DNA from: a virus
Direction: 5' to 3' (one strand)
DNA length: 56,737 nt
Virus record (IMG/VR): IMGVR_UViG_3300013099_000004
Location: 1-56,737 of that record
Numbering within the stretch: the first letter of the stretch is position 1; each line of letters opens with the position of its first letter. The notes under the pieces are model-generated. The model saw only the letters and a list, made by a program, of their open reading frames with translations, was not told where the DNA came from and made no database searches. The translations under genes were made by a program, and so were the position numbers. Of the stretch, positions 9,179-16,447 are shown piece by piece.

Positions 9179-9569
9179 GTTCTCCTCCTTTATTACTGTT
9201 GAATTTAATTGTATTAATGATATCAAGTATATCCTTTTTAAGTTCGTCTTTGACGTCTATTGTGGCGTTACGTACTTTATGTAACATATTAGGCGTAATT
9301 TGCTTAGTTATATATATCTGAATCATAGTATTACGGGTTGGTATAATAATGCTAAGTAGCACAAATGCCATAGATATTATAAACGCCTTTACTACTTTAT
9401 TACCATTAAAGGAGCTACTTCCGTCATAATAGTCTTCTAACCAATTATATAACCAAGAGATTAGTGCGATTACACCCGCTATAGTACTTGGCACAAGTAT
9501 AAAATATCTAACCAATGGTACTACTTGTAATAAATATATAAAAAGCGGGCTTACAATAGGGTCATCCAT
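9150..9569 (-). CDS. Membrane protein with two or three transmembrane segments, 139 aa
   Basis: Hydrophobic segments occur at about residues 8-20 (PLFIYLLQVVPLV, weak), 22-41 (FILVPSTIAGVIALISWLY) and 60-78 (VVKAFIISMAFVLLSIIIP), followed by a polar C-terminal domain. AAGGAGA precedes the start. Its 3' end overlaps the start of the RecA-like gene by 29 bases. A membrane anchor for replication or a holin are both possible; nothing in the sequence decides between them. Confidence 0.8.
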   Translation of the reverse strand: MDDPIVSPLFIYLLQVVPLVRYFILVPSTIAGVIALISWLYNWLEDYYDGSSSFNGNKVVKAFIISMAFVLLSIIIPTRNTMIQIYITKQITPNMLHKVRNATIDVKDELKKDILDIINTIKFNSNKGGEHVRHNEQVQ

Positions 9570-9596
9570 TACAGTTTCTCCTTATAATTATTTAGG

Positions 9597-9803
9597 TTAT
9601 TCTTTCTGACTATTGTTGTTACGATTTTTCTCGCATAGCTTTATATAGTAGTCTGGCTGCTCTCCACAATATGGACTACAACACCCAATAGGTATAAACC
9701 CCTCTTGTGATAACCGCATAAACTTATCATCATGTTTAGTTACCATACTTAAATCCAATAGTGGGTGTCCACAATATGGGCATAGTGGCAATAATGGTTT
9801 CAT
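9597..9803 (-). CDS. Zinc-ribbon small protein, 68 aa
   Basis: Two cysteine knuckles, CPYCG (residues 8-12) and CCSPYCGEQ (about 41-49), fit a small zinc ribbon. The start has GAGGAGG. It overlaps the 3' end of the PD-(D/E)XK nuclease gene by 4 bases (ATGA-type), suggesting coupled expression. A DNA- or protein-binding accessory role is inferred. Confidence 0.78.
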   Translation of the reverse strand: MKPLLPLCPYCGHPLLDLSMVTKHDDKFMRLSQEGFIPIGCCSPYCGEQPDYYIKLCEKNRNNNSQKE

Positions 9804-10375
9804 TCTTTTGCCTCCTCGTCATTACACTCAAACATATTATGTTGTTTGGCATAATTGACTATCATTTCCCAGTTGTCTTTAAGCTCTTGCTCTCCAAACT
9901 GAATACGATATACTCTGTATATACGTTTATATGGTCTAGTGTAGTCCCCGTTGTAATGTAGTACGTGAAACTCAGCAGTATCAGTACCTACCGCATAACA
10001 GTAAGATGATGTTTGTAATAACCAACGCTGTACATCAAGAGGGGACTTATTAGATGATATAGATGTAAATTTGTATTCCTCTACTATTAGCTTGTTGCCA
10101 TCAAACTTTATACCGTCAGGGGATAGTGCTATACCATCAACTATAAGTTCGCCAGGGCGCATACCTAACATATAACGCCATGCAAGACTTAATGCTTCTT
10201 CCCACATAAAGCCAGCTTCCATAGCCAGCTTTGTTTGCTCATCAATAGGACGTTCCTTATTACCATACAGGTCATTAAGAAGTCTATGTATAACTTCACT
10301 TACATGCACTCCTTCAGAACGCCATATCTGTGGGCGGAATGGGAATTGCTTGTCTATTAATTCCATAGTAGGCAT
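9800..10375 (-). CDS. PD-(D/E)XK exonuclease (RecB/Cas4-like)
   Basis: 191 residues with the expected nuclease core: a conserved helix with Glu59-Glu60 (GFMWEEALSLAW), Asp87 in LSPDGI, and Glu100-x-Lys102 in IVEEYKF, followed by a helix with Gln (QRWLLQTSSYCYAVG) typical of RecB/lambda exonuclease-like folds. It lacks the cysteine cluster of true Cas4. It probably resects DNA ends for recombination or host DNA breakdown. AAGGAGG precedes the start, and it lies near the RecA-like ATPase and a candidate ssDNA-binding-like gene. Confidence 0.85.
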   Translation of the reverse strand: MPTMELIDKQFPFRPQIWRSEGVHVSEVIHRLLNDLYGNKERPIDEQTKLAMEAGFMWEEALSLAWRYMLGMRPGELIVDGIALSPDGIKFDGNKLIVEEYKFTSISSNKSPLDVQRWLLQTSSYCYAVGTDTAEFHVLHYNGDYTRPYKRIYRVYRIQFGEQELKDNWEMIVNYAKQHNMFECNDEEAKE

Positions 10376-10377
10376 GT

Positions 10378-10731
10378 TTATTCCTCCTTCTTAGTTGGAA
10401 GCAAACATAATGTGTCACTACTATCTTTTACTATTTCCCAATGGTAGCTATCATTAAGGAAAAACGCTTTACCATTATACTCTCCTGCAACCCTTATCTG
10501 GATAGCATCCCCATATACAAATCCTGCATCCTTTGAAGATTCGCTTGAGAATATACCACATCTAATACACTTGCAGTCTGACTCAAGCGGCTTTAATCTT
10601 GTTAAATCAAAATATTTATTACTAGCAACTTTCTTACTTACTGCTTCACTAATCTGTTCAAACAGTTCTGGTTCTCCTTTCTTACATACTTCCAGGAACT
10701 TATCAAGTAATGCTTTAAAATCATTATTCAT
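10378..10731 (-). CDS. Hypothetical protein with CxxC pair, 117 aa
   Basis: Start at 10731 is set by AGGAGG just upstream; an upstream extension has no ribosome binding site. The N-terminus is helical; the middle has CKCIRCG (about residues 69-75), a possible zinc knuckle, then a beta-rich C-terminus. It sits downstream of the poly-C/hairpin leader described at 10765-10850. Not recognised. Confidence 0.73.
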   Translation of the reverse strand: MNNDFKALLDKFLEVCKKGEPELFEQISEAVSKKVASNKYFDLTRLKPLESDCKCIRCGIFSSESSKDAGFVYGDAIQIRVAGEYNGKAFFLNDSYHWEIVKDSSDTLCLLPTKKEE

Positions 10732-10764
10732 TTTGTCGCCTCCTGTCTTACAGTTTTTATTATG

Positions 10765-10850
10765 GGCGGAAAGGAACACACGCCCTTGAAGCTTAAGTTT
10801 GTGTGTCCCTTTTGTATATTATTCCGCCGTTTTTGTGTGGGGGGGGGGGG
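10765..10850 (-). promoter_or_regulatory. Nested inverted repeats and 12-base homopolymer in an intergenic leader
   Basis: Outer arms of 7 bases (GGCGGAA at 10765-10771 and TTCCGCC at 10822-10828) enclose inner arms (GGAACACAC at 10773-10781 and GTGTGTCCC at 10801-10809, one G-U pair). Twelve G residues follow at 10839-10850, read as poly-C on the transcribed minus strand. It could be a terminator/attenuator or a leader structure for the gene at 10378. The role is inferred. Confidence 0.6.
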
Positions 10851-10860
10851 TCATTTACTT

Positions 10861-11574
10861 TTATGCAGATACTGTTCCCTTCTTATATGACCATGCTAAC
10901 TCAGATGATAAGAACTCTTCATCGAGCATACGTTTCATAATAGCATTTCTGTTAGGCTCTGCCTTGAAATCTTTGTTTGCCATAAGAGCTGCTGCAATGC
11001 CAGACTTTTTGACATCACCTTTTTCTGCAAGAAGCATAGTCAAATAGGCAACCGCTGCATCATCTACATTGCTATTACTTGAAGAAGAAGATGTGTTAGA
11101 CTCGCCAGGAAGTGACACTACTGAAGATAATATTATGATAGTCTTATCATAGCCTTTCTCATTCTTCTGGTCAATACTACGTTTAGGTGCATACTGTACC
11201 CATACTCCTTTAAGTCCTTCAACTGCCGATATATCAGCCCCAAGTAATTCAGGTGGTACGCCATTATCCTTGAGCGAGTTAATCCATATACCGAAGTTAG
11301 ATGATGCCCTGACTTTCATACCTTCCGGGCCGTCAAGGGATTTACCATTGTCTGTTATCTTGCATGCTTGTTGTATTGTCTTACCAGGGGAGTAATGCTG
11401 CTTATATTCTTCGCCTTCTTCATCAGTATATACTACTTCTGCAAAGATAGCAGAACCATAATTACCTTTGCCATTATAATCCCATTCTACCCATCTTGCT
11501 TTAGTAATCTCCGCCACTACATTGTTAAGGATTCCGCCTGTGCTTTCTTGGGTGTCACCAATATTAAGTTTCAT
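10861..11574 (-). CDS. Candidate ssDNA-binding-like recombination protein, 237 aa
   Basis: Beta-rich N-terminal domain (about 1-150) with features I associate with a phage family found beside Cas4-like exonucleases and RecA-like ATPases (SSNFGIWINSL and LGADISAVEGLKGVWVQ). A Ser/Asn-rich linker follows (about 160-170), then a small helical, winged-helix-like C-terminal domain. The family role is not firmly known; an OB-fold or ssDNA-binding function is inferred from neighbours. AAAGGAG precedes the ATG. Confidence 0.7.
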   Translation of the reverse strand: MKLNIGDTQESTGGILNNVVAEITKARWVEWDYNGKGNYGSAIFAEVVYTDEEGEEYKQHYSPGKTIQQACKITDNGKSLDGPEGMKVRASSNFGIWINSLKDNGVPPELLGADISAVEGLKGVWVQYAPKRSIDQKNEKGYDKTIIILSSVVSLPGESNTSSSSSNSNVDDAAVAYLTMLLAEKGDVKKSGIAAALMANKDFKAEPNRNAIMKRMLDEEFLSSELAWSYKKGTVSA

Positions 11575-11642
11575 ATTAAAACTCCTTTCATTAGTTATTA
11601 ATTGTTCTCTGTTTGCTCTGAAAATAGGTTAAAATACTATGT

Positions 11643-11657
11643 CATAACACCTCCTTT
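11643..11657 (-). promoter_or_regulatory. Strong ribosome binding site with two-codon mini-ORF
   Basis: On the minus strand AAAGGAGGTGTT is followed by ATG ACA TAG, a start codon, one codon and a stop. It lies about 60 bases upstream of the real start at 11574. It might be a regulatory minimal ORF or a remnant. Confidence 0.4.
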
Positions 11658-11660
11658 CTA

Positions 11661-11965
11661 TAACGTAAAATGACGTTAAAAATGACAGAAATGACAGATA
11701 TGACGTAAAAAATGAAAACCTCTCTATATATTTAATATTTAGCTAAAAGGTATAAAAAGTTTGTCATGTCTGTCATTGGTTTTGGAACTTGCTGTTTTTA
11801 TTGACTTTAAGTTATGACAGACGTTTGTCATTTTTGCGATTTGAATGTCATTCGGGTACTTAGCACCACAAAAAGTGTTCAATTTCTGAACACTTTCGAG
11901 TGACAAACGGCTTAGAGTTTTGTCACTAATGACGTAGAATGACAAATGTTTGTCACTGTCTGTCA
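11661..11965. repeat. TGACA/TGTCA-rich repeat region (candidate replication origin or operator cluster)
   Basis: TGACA, TGACG or the reverse complement TGTCA occur about fifteen times in 305 bases. The left end has tandem 9-mers: AATGACAGA at 11681-11689 and 11690-11698, then TATGACGTA at 11699-11707. Paired inverted copies occur at 11815-11830 and 11940-11955. A perfect 10-bp inverted repeat (AAAGTGTTCA / TGAACACTTT, 11872-11881 and 11887-11896) lies in the middle, and TGTCTGTCAT is repeated at 11767 and 11957. The density is iteron-like. It lies in the replication/recombination part of the operon. Confidence 0.65.
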
Positions 11966-11966
11966 T
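11739..11966 (-). CDS. Doubtful small ORF inside the TGACA repeat region, 75 aa
   Basis: Open frame with a good AAAGGAGG motif 12 bases upstream of its ATG, slightly far. The whole frame lies within the repeat-rich region, so much of its peptide is dictated by TGACA words. Codon choice differs somewhat from neighbours. It may be translated, or be a chance frame over a regulatory or origin sequence. Confidence 0.35.
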   Translation of the reverse strand: MTDSDKHLSFYVISDKTLSRLSLESVQKLNTFCGAKYPNDIQIAKMTNVCHNLKSIKTASSKTNDRHDKLFIPFS

Positions 11967-11986
11967 AGCCTGTTTTTACCTCCTTT

Positions 11987-12229
11987 TTAGCCCTTTATAA
12001 CGTCAAACATTTCACGTGTCCAGAACCACGTTCCTCGGTCAATTGTCATAAAATATCGTACCTTTTCGGGGAATCTTTTGCCGTGTATTACTGACATTAT
12101 AGTAGTATCTTTACCGGCGTAAGACTTCATGTCTGTAGATATTAATACCTTGTTACTGTCCATATCCATTTTACGTATTTCAGGTTTAATGCGTACTCTA
12201 GTACCTGCCTCAATGTGTTCAGTAGTCAT
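11987..12229 (-). CDS. Small conserved-looking protein, SH3-like, 80 aa
   Basis: The pattern AGTRVRIKPEI ... YAGKDTTIMSV ... YFMTIDRGTWFWTREMFD resembles small SH3/KOW-like barrels seen in phages. The start overlaps the stop of the upstream gene as TAATG. Function not known. Confidence 0.72.
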   Translation of the reverse strand: MTTEHIEAGTRVRIKPEIRKMDMDSNKVLISTDMKSYAGKDTTIMSVIHGKRFPEKVRYFMTIDRGTWFWTREMFDVIKG

Positions 12230-12420
12230 TATGCAGCGTCCTCCATGAATGCAAACTCTAGCTGCTTGGAGTCTGTTGCAGTGTCAGTGTCTTGAATATA
12301 CTGATTATTTTTTAATAAGTCAATAGCTGATTTTAGTGCAGTATTCCACATTATTTTTGCTATGTCGTACTTAGTTAACTCGTCAAGGTCAAGACTGTTA
12401 AATGCGGTGCGGAACGTCAT
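12229..12420 (-). CDS. Small helical hypothetical protein, 63 aa
   Basis: Acidic, mainly helical. GGGAGG precedes the ATG, and the stop overlaps the next start as TAATG, so translation is coupled to the 80-residue gene. Not recognised. Confidence 0.68.
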   Translation of the reverse strand: MTFRTAFNSLDLDELTKYDIAKIMWNTALKSAIDLLKNNQYIQDTDTATDSKQLEFAFMEDAA

Positions 12421-12465
12421 GTCGCCTCCCTTCTATATTAATATATGCAGTTATGCAATTTAGTA

Positions 12466-12690
12466 CTAGTATATTGCATCTAATGCACGCTTAATAGATT
12501 CACCTGTCTCATATGCCTTTCTATTATTCATAGTATATACTTCCGTGTCTATAATGATACGTGCTACCATACTTAATGTTCTAGCTAGGGCTTCGATAGT
12601 ATTAGTATCTATGTCAGGTGCTGTAACTGCATTGTTAAGAGCTTTTGCCGTATTGTCGAATAGCTCCTTCAGGTTTTCTGTAACTATCAT
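12466..12690 (-). CDS. Small helical hypothetical protein, 74 aa
   Basis: Predicted all-helical, with no motif. It begins 4 bases after the stop of the 52-residue gene and has only a weak AAGAAG site, so translation is probably coupled to that gene. Confidence 0.65.
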   Translation of the reverse strand: MIVTENLKELFDNTAKALNNAVTAPDIDTNTIEALARTLSMVARIIIDTEVYTMNNRKAYETGESIKRALDAIY

Positions 12691-12694
12691 ACTG

Positions 12695-12853
12695 CTAGTC
12701 TTCTTTATAGTCTTTTATAATATTGTATGTTTCTATTACTGTATTAAGTAATATACTACTTCTATTAACATCCGTCTTATCACCAAGTATTTCTTCCTGT
12801 AGTTTGTTGACAGCAAAATCAAATAACCGCTTAATATTGTCTGGTGCTTCCAT
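12695..12853 (-). CDS. Small hypothetical protein, 52 aa
   Basis: A short gene: MEAPDNIKRLF at the N-terminus, helical throughout, ending KDYKED with a TAG stop. An excellent AAGGAGGTG site precedes the ATG. It fills the gap between neighbours with typical spacing. Confidence 0.7.
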   Translation of the reverse strand: MEAPDNIKRLFDFAVNKLQEEILGDKTDVNRSSILLNTVIETYNIIKDYKED

Positions 12854-12876
12854 AATTTGCTCACCTCCTTTTCTTG

Positions 12877-13101
12877 TTATTTTACATATTTCTTTTCTGC
12901 CTTATCGGGGTCATCCCAATATTCTTGTAAGGCTTTTGATACTTTGTTCCACGTTTCTGCTACAAATGTCTTGCAGCCTACCTTGATTACGAAGCCATTA
13001 CTTACCTTGTCTATATGTACTCTGTAGTAGGTTGGATGTTATGGTTCTGGCAAGCCAGTATTATTAGCATACAATGTGGGGTTAACATAGTCTGGGTTCA
13101 T
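12877..13101 (-). pseudogene. Small gene with an in-frame TAA stop after codon 20
   Basis: A strong AAGGAGGTGA site precedes an ATG encoding 20 residues (ending TGLPEP), then TAA (13039-13041). The same frame continues for 53 residues with clear coding character: YYRVHIDKVSNGFVIKVGC and later EYWDDPDKAEKKYVK, to a normal TAA at 12877. The second part resembles small phage proteins that read GFV-x-GC-TFV then a DPE-KAEKKY end. It is either a recent nonsense mutation, a sequencing error or stop readthrough. Confidence 0.7.
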
Positions 13102-13108
13102 ATTACGT

Positions 13109-13393
13109 TCACCTCCTTTCTTCATCATCAAGTTTCTTCTTACGCCTTATCTTGGTATAGTCATCTAAGGCACTTACTACCTCTCTTTCTTCTACTAGCT
13201 GGTTAACTATGCTATCTACAATATGCCATATCTCGCTACGTTCACTATATGGTATCTTAGACTGTTGATAGTTATACTGCATTAACGTATTAATCTCATT
13301 ACTAGTAAGCTCTATCGTGTATTCATATGACTTGTCATTAAGTCCTAACGTGTTATCTGTTTCTCCTGGTGGCAAATTACTTGGTCTGTTCAT
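13109..13393 (-). CDS. Conserved-looking phage hypothetical protein, 94 aa
   Basis: Begins MNRPSNLPPGETDNTLGL, an opening similar to small phage proteins with an NLPPG start, followed by a helical, strongly charged region ending in RRKKKLDDEERR. AAGGAGA precedes the ATG. Function unknown. Confidence 0.72.
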   Translation of the reverse strand: MNRPSNLPPGETDNTLGLNDKSYEYTIELTSNEINTLMQYNYQQSKIPYSERSEIWHIVDSIVNQLVEEREVVSALDDYTKIRRKKKLDDEERR

Positions 13394-13414
13394 TCTTATT
13401 GTTCTCCTTCACTA

Positions 13415-13564
13415 TTAAGAGTATTCAATTCCTATTGTATTACATAATTCTGTAAGCCATTCTAGGTATTCTTCCTCTTCGGCAGATAAAGTATCCGATT
13501 CAAATACACCAGTAGTATATAGCTCATTAAGCTTATTATATACTTCTTCTATCTTACTTTGCAT
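13415..13564 (-). CDS. Small acidic protein, 49 aa
   Basis: ATG overlaps the stop of the upstream gene as TAATG, with GGAGGA upstream. The protein is acidic and helical (SAEEEEYLEWLTELC). Typical spacing on both sides supports it as a real small gene. Confidence 0.68.
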   Translation of the reverse strand: MQSKIEEVYNKLNELYTTGVFESDTLSAEEEEYLEWLTELCNTIGIEYS

Positions 13565-13821
13565 TATTCGCTATCCTCCTTGTTATCATTAATATTGAGG
13601 GTGAGTACTGTACGCCAAGACTGTAAGTCGCACTTATCACCTATTGTATCATACTTGATAGCCTCGTTAATCTCCTTATGTATAGTTTGCTGCATATAGG
13701 TGGGTAGTTCATCCCAATTACTTATTATCTCGTTAACTATAAAACTTACTATGTATGTTCTTCTACCAAGTGCATATCTGAATGCACACATTAATACTAG
13801 CTTGTCGTCTGAGAATTTCAT
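13564..13821 (-). CDS. Conserved phage hypothetical protein, 85 aa
   Basis: Helical, with a conserved-looking core (ALGRRTYIVSFIVNEIISNW, then LPTYMQQTIHKEI) that I have seen in phage proteins of unknown role. It overlaps the upstream gene by 4 bases (ATGA). Confidence 0.74.
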   Translation of the reverse strand: MKFSDDKLVLMCAFRYALGRRTYIVSFIVNEIISNWDELPTYMQQTIHKEINEAIKYDTIGDKCDLQSWRTVLTLNINDNKEDSE

Positions 13822-14606
13822 TGTGCTGCCCTCCTTCCAACTTCATTACGGCTCATCTTGTTAGCTGTAGTACGTATCTCTTTAGCAGATACAGGAGCTA
13901 TTGTGTAATTTACTGATGAACCCATGTGCGTAGCTACCACTATCTTGATTTGGTTGGTACAATGTACACCACTTATTACTATCCTATGCGTTGGGGGGAA
14001 GTATACATGCACATAGTCATCAAGTAACCCGATTAAGCTTACTACTTGGTGTAGTACAGTGGTAGCTATACGCACCTTGCTGGGCTTAAAGAGCACTAAC
14101 GGAGTAACATCTTCTATAGTGCTTGTATTATCTAATGTAAAGTGTCTGCCTGACATAGTTATATCATATAACTCTTTAACTGAATATATATAGCTATCAA
14201 CATTATGGGTATTTTCTGATAGTAATGATACCACTTTATTAAGCTCAGGTTTATAGTCCTCTGGAGGTAGCTTCTTATTGTCCTTAGTAAGTACATATAT
14301 GCCGTCAGATATAGGAGCAGTATCTACAGCAGCAACAATATGATTATTACAAGCTATCATCATGTTGTTTCTTGCTAGTATGCCATTACTTATCTTGCTA
14401 TAACTGTTTACTATGTCAAACATTCTTTTGCGTACAAACTTAATAGCTTTGTTAATGTCCTTTTCCGGCTTGAGCTTGGTATCATGTAATATAGGTAGCA
14501 TGCCTACATCAGTAAGAGTTAATCCGGCTTTACGTAATGCCCTTACACGCTTAGCTTTACGTATCTTGATGTTCTTGAAGTCTTCTATTATTTTTTCTTT
14601 GTCCAT
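13818..14606 (-). CDS. Hypothetical protein, possible clamp-like fold, 262 aa
   Basis: Start at 14606 follows AAGGAGG; a longer frame would overlap the next gene. The N-terminus is basic and helical (RKAKRVRALRKAGLTLTD), then mixed alpha/beta. The pattern of strands near the end (YVHVYFPPTHRIVISGV then IKIVVATHM) recalls the last domain of beta-clamp-like proteins, where a strand carrying an I/M-P motif ends the fold. This is weak; function unassigned. Confidence 0.6.
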   Translation of the reverse strand: MDKEKIIEDFKNIKIRKAKRVRALRKAGLTLTDVGMLPILHDTKLKPEKDINKAIKFVRKRMFDIVNSYSKISNGILARNNMMIACNNHIVAAVDTAPISDGIYVLTKDNKKLPPEDYKPELNKVVSLLSENTHNVDSYIYSVKELYDITMSGRHFTLDNTSTIEDVTPLVLFKPSKVRIATTVLHQVVSLIGLLDDYVHVYFPPTHRIVISGVHCTNQIKIVVATHMGSSVNYTIAPVSAKEIRTTANKMSRNEVGRRAAQ

Positions 14607-14608
14607 AA

Positions 14609-14842
14609 CTATTGTACCTCCTTGCCCGCTAAATGCTCTTGCCAATCTTTATGTTCATCCATGAATACACTTACTATAGTATTAAGTCTTATTAAAGCTT
14701 TAGTTATGGTATCTCCGTCTGCTATGAAATACCCCTCACCAAGCTTAGGTATACTTGCTACTATCATGCTATCTATTACACTAATCTCGATGACTGCTCG
14801 ACTTACTTGTAATAACTTGGTAAGCTTATCTTCATATATCAT
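14609..14842 (-). CDS. Small hypothetical protein, 77 aa
   Basis: Mixed alpha/beta protein with the phrase GYFIADGDTITKALIRLN. GGAGGATA precedes the ATG; the next gene starts 2 bases after its stop. Not recognised. Confidence 0.7.
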   Translation of the reverse strand: MIYEDKLTKLLQVSRAVIEISVIDSMIVASIPKLGEGYFIADGDTITKALIRLNTIVSVFMDEHKDWQEHLAGKEVQ

Positions 14843-14858
14843 ATCTATTTATCCTCCA

Positions 14859-15140
14859 TTACAAGTTGTTGTCTATTACTTCGTTCATAGCTGCAATACA
14901 TTCTTTTAATGTATAAGGATTACAGTTAAGGTCTGCTGCTACTTGGTTAATCTCTTCTTCGTCAAGGTCTTTGACACTCCAGTAATCTAGTTCCGTAGGA
15001 TAGTAGAAAGTATTATTGTATGGAATGAATCTAAACTTGTCGCTATAACCTATTACCATAATGTAACTATAATGCGTCATATCACCAGGCTCTGACTCTA
15101 TCTGGTATATTCTGTCATATACTTCCTTGATTACACGCAT
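14859..15140 (-). CDS. Small hypothetical protein, 93 aa
   Basis: Alpha/beta protein; N-terminal strands, acidic helix near DLDEEEINQVAADL. Good GGGAG site. No known motif. Confidence 0.7.
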   Translation of the reverse strand: MRVIKEVYDRIYQIESEPGDMTHYSYIMVIGYSDKFRFIPYNNTFYYPTELDYWSVKDLDEEEINQVAADLNCNPYTLKECIAAMNEVIDNNL

Positions 15141-15164
15141 TGTTATCTCCCTTCTTTTAAAGTA

Positions 15165-15368
15165 TTAATCATTATCAAGCTTCCATTCCTCTATATCCCA
15201 ACTTGGAAACTCACTCTTCATACCTCCATAATACCATCTGGCTATATGTAACAATCTACGGTTATTACGCATTGATTTCTCATATAGTCTTGCTTGTCCT
15301 GAAGCTGCTATTACAGCCATACCTATTATACCTATTATAGTTCCTATTGTAAGCCCTATAAGTAACAT
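15165..15368 (-). CDS. Single-pass membrane protein, DUF3789-like, 67 aa
   Basis: The N-terminus is one hydrophobic helix (LLIGLTIGTIIGIIGMAVIAA) followed by a short charged cytoplasmic tail, the layout of the small phage/firmicute family DUF3789. Start at 15368 is set by GGGAGGTGA. The gene starts inside the 3' end of none of its neighbours but sits directly behind the phosphoesterase gene. Confidence 0.72.
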   Translation of the reverse strand: MLLIGLTIGTIIGIIGMAVIAASGQARLYEKSMRNNRRLLHIARWYYGGMKSEFPSWDIEEWKLDND

Positions 15369-15393
15369 AACAAGCTCACCTCCCTTCATATAG

Positions 15394-16434
15394 CTATTTA
15401 ACATATACTTGGTGTACACCTGTTTTTCCCATTGTCTTTTCCAGGAATATCAGGGTCTGGGACGGCTCTCTATATATGGCTTTCGCTTTCTTGATAGCAA
15501 ATAAATTGTAGCCTATTAAGCTGCCATTACTTATCCATATATCGCCGTCGAAATGTTGATGATAATGTCCAAACACATCTAAGAATGCTGGTATACTCTG
15601 ATTCCATGCCTTTACAGCCTTATTAGCCGGTATAAATATACCTCCAGTGCCACCATTATACCGTATTCCGTCACCATGATGCATACGTATAGTCCTACCG
15701 TATACATCTATATAGCCATGATAACCATTCTCTACTTGGATATTAACCTCTTTAGTATCTTTATAGTGCTGCTTAATATGTTGATACATTAGCCATTCAT
15801 AACTGTTCTTATAGCCTAGCTTAACACGTGCTTGCTCAGTAGTCCTGCCATGGTTACCAAATAAGCATATTACATGTATTTTCTTAAAGTTGCCGTTATT
15901 AAGAAGAAAGTCAATACCTGATATAATGCGGCGCTCCACCCATATAATAGCTTCGGTAGGTGACATAAAGTTACTCTCATTAAAATCCTTATGTATATAA
16001 CCATTAATCATATCACCAAGTATGCCTATCACTAAGTTATTTATCTTAGTATCTTTACGCCATATATCTATTAGTTTCATAGCTCTTGGGAATAACTTTT
16101 TAATACGGTCGTCGGCAATGTCAGGCGTATATTCATTAAGCCTATTAACAGTGCTAGGCTCTATATGTTCCTCTACATGCCAATCACTCAGTATTAATAG
16201 TGGGGTAGTCTCAGACTTACTGGTTGCCCTCAATGGTTTAATGCGTATTGGCTTAACTGTCTTATTTAATGATGTTAATACAGCTAATCTGTCATCAGCT
16301 AGCTTGCTCTGATGTTGCCAATACTTAGTACTTAGTTTTTGTTCCCGTAGTAATTCCTTAATAGATAGTAGGCTATCTTCAAGACGTATTATCTTTTCTT
16401 GCTCTGGGGTTACTAATAGTTTTTCTTTCTTCAT
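15394..16434 (-). CDS. Calcineurin-like metallophosphoesterase, 346 aa
   Basis: The dimetal phosphoesterase motifs appear in order: LSDWHVEE (about 82), GDMINGY (about 140), GNHGR (about 193), HHGD (about 253) and GHYHQ (about 291). An N-terminal coiled-coil helix (1-70) precedes the catalytic domain. Family members hydrolyse phosphoesters, including nucleic acids (Mre11/SbcD-like) and small molecules; the substrate cannot be fixed here. AAGGG lies upstream of the start. Position in the replication arm suggests a DNA- or RNA-processing role. Confidence 0.88.
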   Translation of the reverse strand: MKKEKLLVTPEQEKIIRLEDSLLSIKELLREQKLSTKYWQHQSKLADDRLAVLTSLNKTVKPIRIKPLRATSKSETTPLLILSDWHVEEHIEPSTVNRLNEYTPDIADDRIKKLFPRAMKLIDIWRKDTKINNLVIGILGDMINGYIHKDFNESNFMSPTEAIIWVERRIISGIDFLLNNGNFKKIHVICLFGNHGRTTEQARVKLGYKNSYEWLMYQHIKQHYKDTKEVNIQVENGYHGYIDVYGRTIRMHHGDGIRYNGGTGGIFIPANKAVKAWNQSIPAFLDVFGHYHQHFDGDIWISNGSLIGYNLFAIKKAKAIYREPSQTLIFLEKTMGKTGVHQVYVK

Positions 16435-16447
16435 AGCATGTTGTCCC

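Noticed and set aside
12877-13101. Genetic code reassignment of TAA
   Set aside because: Most genes in the window terminate at TAA, often overlapping the next start; reassignment would fuse many of them.
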